Positions 58,201 through 64,000 of a stretch of 64,000 nucleotides of DNA are shown here, in pieces. The stretch covers positions 1-64,000 of the forward strand of contig JAGVVL010000023.1 in the NCBI GenBank assembly GCA_018287875.1, read 5' to 3'. Position numbers and translations under genes: made by a program. The first letter of the stretch is position 1. Every line of letters begins with the position of its first letter. Source of the stretch: Nigrospora sphaerica (Eukaryota; Ascomycota; Sordariomycetes; Amphisphaeriales; Apiosporaceae). Under the pieces are notes generated by a model that was not told the origin of the DNA, did not search any database, and saw only the letters and a program-made list of their open reading frames with translations.

Positions 58201-59887
58201 AAACCCTCAAGTAGATGAGATGATCCTCATGGCCTATGGTATTTCTATCTGTAGCAAGCTTGCTGTAAGCAATTTATCGTTTAGCTCGGAGCCTCTGGTT
58301 ACTGCGCCAATGCTACTCGAAGAAGGGGTGATTCAACCCCCGGTTGTACGGGTCCACGCGGGTCGGATTCGTGGTGTACCTTGTTCCTTTCACGCCTCAG
58401 GAGCGCCTGGTCGCCGGTACCTTGTCTTGGTGCATAAGCGCGATAGAGCACATGCACGGGCAAACACTACAGCCACTTGACTTTGAGGCTTTAATGGGCT
58501 GAGGTCAAACATCATGGCACGCACATGATCTATCGTCTGTTCAGTACCCATTTCATCGAACAGCTGATCTTCTATCCTTCTTGAAAGTCCCGTGAGTATT
58601 ACTCTTTGACCACACGACAACCGTGGCGTTGCTCATTCTTCGAAATTGGCTATCCTGCTTCTTAGCTCTTGTTCCGCCAGTCCCGTTGTGACACTACTTT
58701 CGCCATGTGCGATTATACGCAGGTGTGATATAAAAAGGCCCTATCCGAATACGCAGCCTGATTCTTCAAGGTTGAATATAATTGCGGCCACTTTCGGTTT
58801 TGTGTCAGTAGGTGGTGCTATGATTACGAACAAACACACCGGGTGTGCCCACTAAACATTACTGCTGGTGAACCCAGGTATGTCCTCAATTCCTGCGACC
58901 GGATTCCGAGTATTGACATTGAAATAGGGCGATGAACTGTATAGTCAGTCATCAACAAAACCAGCAGAGACATTGGATCACATCTGGCACTCTAACAATT
59001 TCGCAGCCAGTTGCAGGCCTTATGACCCGCCGTCATGAATATGGATGGTATATTCAAAGAAGTAGACGAAAATGACCAAACATATTGCATGGCAAGTTAA
59101 GCTAAAGGCCAACCGTAAATACAGGGCCAGTCAAAGATTGAAAGATGCCAGTTGAGCACATTGCCCGAGCTAAAGCAGTCTTTGTTCATGAGCAGGACAA
59201 ATATAGGCAGCTGGTTCAAAATAATGCATTCTAACCAAAAGTTGCCACAGCAGCGTCCTTGTCCCTAACTTTACCCTACCAAGGCATGGTTATATCTTCG
59301 GTGTATCATCTGTTGGATATCGTCATCTTATCCACGTAGCCGCTATCCGTGATCGTCTCAGAGCCCCAGTCCTTGGCGTACCATTGGCATTGGGCACGGC
59401 TTAGAAACTTCTACGCATGTCATTCTATAAGCTCTGGAAGTGGGTTTCCTAGCGCTGTCTGAGCTGCTTAACAAGGCACTAAATAGCATGAAAGCAGCAG
59501 AAGTAACCGCATCGACGTTTTCATACCGTAATTACTAGGTATCTCCATTATATAAACCAGCTCTGGAATGTGGTTAAAATGATGTACAATACCGAAACTG
59601 TGTGAATGCTCCCTTCCGACAAAACTCCCAGGCCGCATACCCGCCGCTTCAGGAATCAGTTCCAGTGTTGGCCGTTCTCGTTCCTGGAAGCTGCTGTTTC
59701 TCCTCGTGTTCGAGCCCCTTCAGCAATTGCAATCATATCTTGCAGATTTGGCGAATTGGACCGCCTTAGCAACTCAAGTGTGCGATTAGAAAGTCGGAAC
59801 AAAGTTGCTGAATCGATAAACTTTGACAGGACCGGATCTCGATTGCATTGATGCAGGAGACAAATGTTTTTGTATTCCTGTAGGGTG
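55228..59887. other. AT-richer stretch without a recognised gene
   Basis: Open frames are short, especially from 57.6 to 59.6 kb, and composition is visibly less GC-rich than at 38-50 kb. A minus-strand frame at 56280-55957 (ending ELEAAVFCTSDGLIAVLRRA and on) might be a gene piece; family unknown. Nothing else can be supported. Confidence 0.45.
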
Positions 59888-61967
59888 TTAGCGTAACACC
59901 AACCTTGAGTCAGCGAGACGACCGCTCACCGTTGGACGAGAGTGGAAACGTTTGCTATGAGTAGGCGATGCCCGAGATGAAGGCTGTGAACCACTCGGGC
60001 GCGCTCTACCATAGCATGAATTCCGCGATGAGCGTAGAATATGCATCTCAAAGGCATCGCGACGAATGCCCCGTGGAACCATGATTCCTAACTTGTCAAC
60101 AAGATTGAAGAATTCAGACGGAGGCATGTCGTTTGGATAGCCCTCCAACGAAGCGTTAGGATCCAGACAGAATGAGATGAACGGTTGGTGGATATCGACT
60201 TGGATTTCAATACTGAGCCCGTAAGCGGGCGTCGAGGGATCGTCATCCCCTGAGGAATATTCCAGCTTCAATCCTGTAGGAAGCCATAGAAGCGGCTCCA
60301 AAAAGGTTGCACATCTGTCACGAACTGTCCCAGTGGTTCGGTTTGTAGTGACAGCCTAGAAACAGCCCTCGACTGAATGCGAAGATAGAGGTATGCCCAA
60401 TACTTTTGCATAGCAGAGCTGGCACATGCTGTAGCCGCTGTCTTCCGAGGAAGGGCAGGCAAGCTTCATGATCGTGCAATTTGCCTTGGCAGAAGGGCAT
60501 TTGGGCCAAAATCTCGCTATATTCATTAGCAGGCTGACAAATCCGGTGCAAAAGGTCGGCCACCTTTCAAGCTCGAAGCATGCCCAAAATGTAAGGCTTA
60601 GCTGGTTGTCCTCCGGAGTCCTTGCGCCTTCAGCCAGACGCTGCAAGACTCTGTGTGATATGAGCATGAGAAGAATAGGATTTGGGCTGCACACTTACGG
60701 ATGGAAGTGAAGTAGCACGATCCGGCTGGCGTTGTCAATATGCGCCCAACTCTCGTCCACCCGGCCGAGAAGCCATTGGTACAAGCCCAGGAAGAACCAG
60801 GTGAAGAGGCCATCCGCGGTGTGTTCGTTGACAGCAATCGCGTCTGCGGCCATTTTGAAGTATCGGTACCCAGGCATTTCTGTGGCCTTGACACCAGCGT
60901 CTCGTCCGTGAGCCACAGTTGGTATGGTGTCTCTATAGAGGCATAGCTCACCAAGTGCGAGTGTAGACAGCGCCAGAACACTTTGGATACTACGGCCCGA
61001 TGGCACGATGTGTGGACTGGTTGCCCGGTGCAGTTCTTCTTGCAAAAATGTTCCAACCCGATGGTCAACTTCTTCGAATGGCAGGATAGGATACATACCA
61101 AGAATATCCGATTTGAAGCGTTGGGCGTGGCTCAATACTTCCCTCTCTTGGAAGGAGAAATTTTGGGATGAGTCGGGGTAATACACCTCCAGGGTTCATG
61201 AGGGTGTGGACCTGGCACCGCTTTCGATTTGCAGCATGGCTGTAGAGACTTCCCCGTGGCTCTCCCTGGGGATACACGGTGGCGGCCTCAATTCGGAAGG
61301 CGCAATGTGATTCTGTATCGCTCCGTGTTGTGCAGGTTTGATAGCCGTTCTGAAAGCATGCTCATCGTCGGTCTTGTGCTGCCGCCGCAGAGCACTGCTC
61401 TTGTCGTGTGAGACGGTCTCTGATTCCGGTTTTTGGCTCTCCTGCAAACGTCGCAGTTGCTCTCAAGGTATCGTAGCTCCTTTTTTGTACATGTTTGATT
61501 TGCGTGCACGGTGTTCTTCAAGATTTCCAAGTTCTTCCGGATCGCGTCTTTCCTATCTCTCAATTAACAATTAAATAGGTGCTGTCCGTGAAGAACCCTT
61601 ACCCGTGAGAAGGTAGCTCGTTATACTCGCAGTCATATCCTTTCTGGCGGCAGTTATAGCAAAGATTCTTCTCGTCGCATTTGGCTTTTAATCTCCTACA
61701 ACTCTTGCACGCCTTCAGCCATCATTAGCGTGACCATACAGAGGTAGTACGTTTTGTACTTACATGTGAGGCGCGATATGCCCTCTTCTTCGTCTTTCTA
61801 GTAGTCTCTATTTGGACTAGTATTTGGGGTGTCTGGGGCGGGCGCACAGGATATTGGGGCCCTTGGTGGGTGTAGCCTGGTTGTTGCATGCGTGACGGAG
61901 AAGCATAAAACACATGCATCGTGGAATCCCGCGATTCTCCCTGTAGGGTGGAAGACGTGGTCTTCAT
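59888..61967 (-). pseudogene. Second Zn2Cys6 transcription factor, multi-exon, frameshifted
   Basis: Exon 1 (ATG 61967 to 61764) ends TRKTKKRAYRASH; a 51-bp intron (61763-61713) follows. Exon 2 encodes a perfect cluster, ACKSCRRLKAKC and then LCYNCRQKGYDC, i.e. C-x2-C-x6-C-x5-C-x2-C-x6-C. Another short intron (GTAAGG...GAG, about 61607-61559) leads to DRKDAIRKNLEILKNTVHAN. A frame change near 61460 precedes QLRRLQESQKPE. The middle domain is open at 61186-60695 with ILGMYPILPFEEVDHRVGTF, LALGELCLYRD and LFTWFFLGLYQWLLGRVDES. After a donor GTAAGT, LSLTFWACFELE and DLLHRICQPANE lie in different frames. At least two indels are therefore needed beyond the introns. The end is uncertain. Confidence 0.7.
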
Positions 61968-64000
61968 AGCGCTCCTGAGATGAAGCTGCCGTTTCAAAGT
62001 GTTGTTGAAAAGAGGGCAACATCACTATATATCGGACGTGGAAATCGCCCGTAAGTTGTTAGACAACGGTCTGAGGGCGAACTCAGAATGAGAGCTTGCT
62101 CAAGTGTAGCTTAATGCGGACTGATCGATCGGTTGGCGAAACAACGTGAGCGGTAGCCAAAGTAAAGATATAATCTTTGGATGAGGCAGCGCCAATGTGT
62201 GAAGGTACTTCCCATAAAACCAAACATACTGAACCGATACAGTTTTTGATCATGGCATGGTGTGAAAGATTATCTCTAATTAGGTTTCCTCTGCTTGAGC
62301 ACGTCGGCGATCATGTGAATCTGCAGACGATATGTTACGGTCGCAGCTTGGTCCTCTGCGGGGTAGCCCTTATAGTGCAGTGCTCCATTGGTAGATCATT
62401 CCCGAACCTTTTACTTTATGCCACTGTCTGTGTTGGTCCAGACCTGTTGCAACACCTTGCAGGTCAGCCGTGTACTGCCATTGCTTCTCCAGAAAACTTT
62501 AGATAGGGTTCGTGAAGCCCGATACAGGTATATTGCTTCCATGCTCAATTGTTGGCCATCAGAGCCGGAAGCTGCTGGGCACCAACGCTTCGTCGTCCAC
62601 CTTGGCAGATATCCAGTCGCCCTGATGCACAGCCTATCGATGTTAAAAAGGTCCCCACAGCAACTCATCGGGGTTTCAGCCTGAATTAGACATTCCAACC
62701 ACTGCTCGGTTAGATGGAACAGAATATCGACCAGCAACGCACTACGTGGACAGCCATCGCGACGACTTTCAGCTGACATCCCACATAATGCGATAGCTCT
62801 TACAGAAAAGGGCATCTACCTTCTGGCGAACGAGGGCTCTATTAATAGGCCATTGCTTTTTTGTGCCGCCACCAATCCCACCAGTTTTGACGTAAGTTGG
62901 GGTAGAGCAACTTGGGAGCCAACAGTATGATGTTGCCTATGCTAATGACGGCCTTGTATTTTGAATCCTTTGAAACAGATCGAGTAGCATGCCCGGAATA
63001 TCCCTTCTTATGACAAGAGGCAGATGTTTTTCTGTGAATCATCACCAGTTCAGCGTGTCAACGCTGGGTTGTTGTTACGTAGCGAAATGGAACCAGCGCC
63101 GTTGTCACGGCCCCAAAACCTTATGGCATTGGCTGCAGGCTATCTTGCCCACTAAACACTACGGCTGGCCCTAGGTGGCGGCGGAACCGTCAGCTTCATG
63201 TCATGTAGGAACATTCGTACCCTAGTCCATCGATCAATAAATACATCGGCCTCGCAGAATCCTCTCTTTTTGATAGAGCTGCTGGGATTCAGACGGACTT
63301 CTGCCAGGCCACAGCCACTCTATCCGCTTCTTGTACATCTCAGGCCCACGCCCGCCGACTTACTTTTTTTTCCATGTCCGTCCTTCTTCCGCTTGCTCTT
63401 GCATCCCAGCCTTCACCTCTCCGTTACTTTGCTAAGAAGCCAACCCCCCTCGCCGTCCACTCCGTGGTGGCAAGGATAACAGGCGCCCCCAGGAGACAAA
63501 CGCCGGATCCCCAAGAAGATTCGTTCGTCCCCGAAACGGGCCTCCTCGGTCCAGTTCAACAAATTGGCAGTGGAGACTTTGCGCCCGGCAACGGTCCAGG
63601 TCGAGAAGTGAACCACTCGAGAACGGGAGGCTACCCGTCGCTTGGTCTTGTTGTTAGGTTCTCCAGCTACACAATCCGCGTAAAGATAAATAGCGACCGA
63701 AAGGTAAGCGCTCGCGCCCCAGCTCGTACTCGGACCCATACCACTGTCGCCCCCACCACCCTGACTACACAGCGCACGCCAGACGTCTAATATCCGCATG
63801 CGCCCCCCCCCCCCCAGATTTCCTGGGTATTATCACCAAAGAGCCTACGCTGGCCAGTCCCAAAACCCTGCTATCCGCTTCACCAGATGGCATTTTCCAC
63901 TGCGTATATAGAGTGTTTACGGCTAATTACGACGAATAGGCTCGCTTTGTACGGGCGATCGACGCTAGCCGCTGCTGCTTCGCTTCCTTGGTTACAGACA
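61968..64000. other. No confirmed gene
   Basis: A 134-codon minus-strand frame (62815-62411) has a plausible protein-like composition (ALLVDILFHLTEQWLECLIQ) but no recognised domain. A plus-strand frame at 63374-63790 is open but unrecognised; a C-run of 13 lies near 63803-63815. Confidence 0.35.

Noticed and set aside
1..64000. CRISPR arrays or bacterial operons
   Set aside because: The window is fungal. Tandem repeats present have degenerate units without regular unique spacers.
1..64000. A secondary-metabolite gene cluster around the two regulators and the dioxygenase
   Set aside because: No polyketide synthase, peptide synthetase, terpene cyclase, P450 or transporter was recognised, and the genes are 30 kb apart.

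Overview
The window comes from a filamentous ascomycete, most likely a Sordariomycete (Hypocreales or Glomerellales). The reasons are: intron-containing genes with short GT..AG introns (51 to 92 bp where boundaries are clear); families known mainly from such fungi (Zn2Cys6 regulators with a fungal transcription-factor domain, a CAP20/perilipin-like lipid-droplet protein, a stearoyl-CoA desaturase fused to cytochrome b5, a fungal kinase-like expansion family); and Tad/I-like LINE retrotransposons. Gene density is very low. The window reads as an accessory, repeat-rich compartment. All calls come from reading the sequence; no database was searched.

Layout. 1-4.1 kb: no recognisable gene. 4.1-6.4 kb: a polypurine tract, then several minisatellite arrays. 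6.8-11.6 kb: a nearly full-length LINE with an (AAT)n tail. 12-13.2 kb: a decayed cysteine-rich single-pass membrane protein gene. 14-15.3 kb: LINE and other repeat remnants. 16.1-16.7 kb: an intact NUDIX hydrolase. 17.3-18.9 kb: a 5'-truncated RNase H-bearing LINE and a SINE-like element. 20.1-20.8 kb: a 632-bp MITE carrying a nested 161-bp solo-LTR-like insertion. 23.1-24.5 kb: a frameshifted TauD/TfdA-type dioxygenase. 24.8-26.4 kb: two 5'-truncated LINE copies lying head to tail. 27.4-29.6 kb: a pyrimidine-rich higher-order repeat field that shares an inverted segment with the 5.3-kb field. 30.9-37.2 kb: three recognisable genes, each frameshifted (kinase-like, CAP20-like, delta-9 desaturase). 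37-50 kb: a GC-rich, nearly gene-free stretch with regulator remnants and a tandemly duplicated ~0.7-kb module. 50.4-55.2 kb: a conserved hypothetical gene and a large Zn2Cys6 regulator. 55-60 kb: AT-richer and apparently gene-free. 59.9-62 kb: a second, broken Zn2Cys6 regulator.

How the genes relate. No operon-like or cluster logic is visible. Desaturase and CAP20-like genes both concern lipid metabolism or storage and lie 2.5 kb apart with their 5' ends facing each other, but that is only suggestive. The strongest window-wide signal is that most otherwise well-conserved genes are interrupted by single-nucleotide indels. This means either a decaying region or residual assembly error. The mobile elements are not obviously AT-enriched, so heavy repeat-induced point mutation is not apparent; however, one tandem duplication differs only by transitions over the block I compared.
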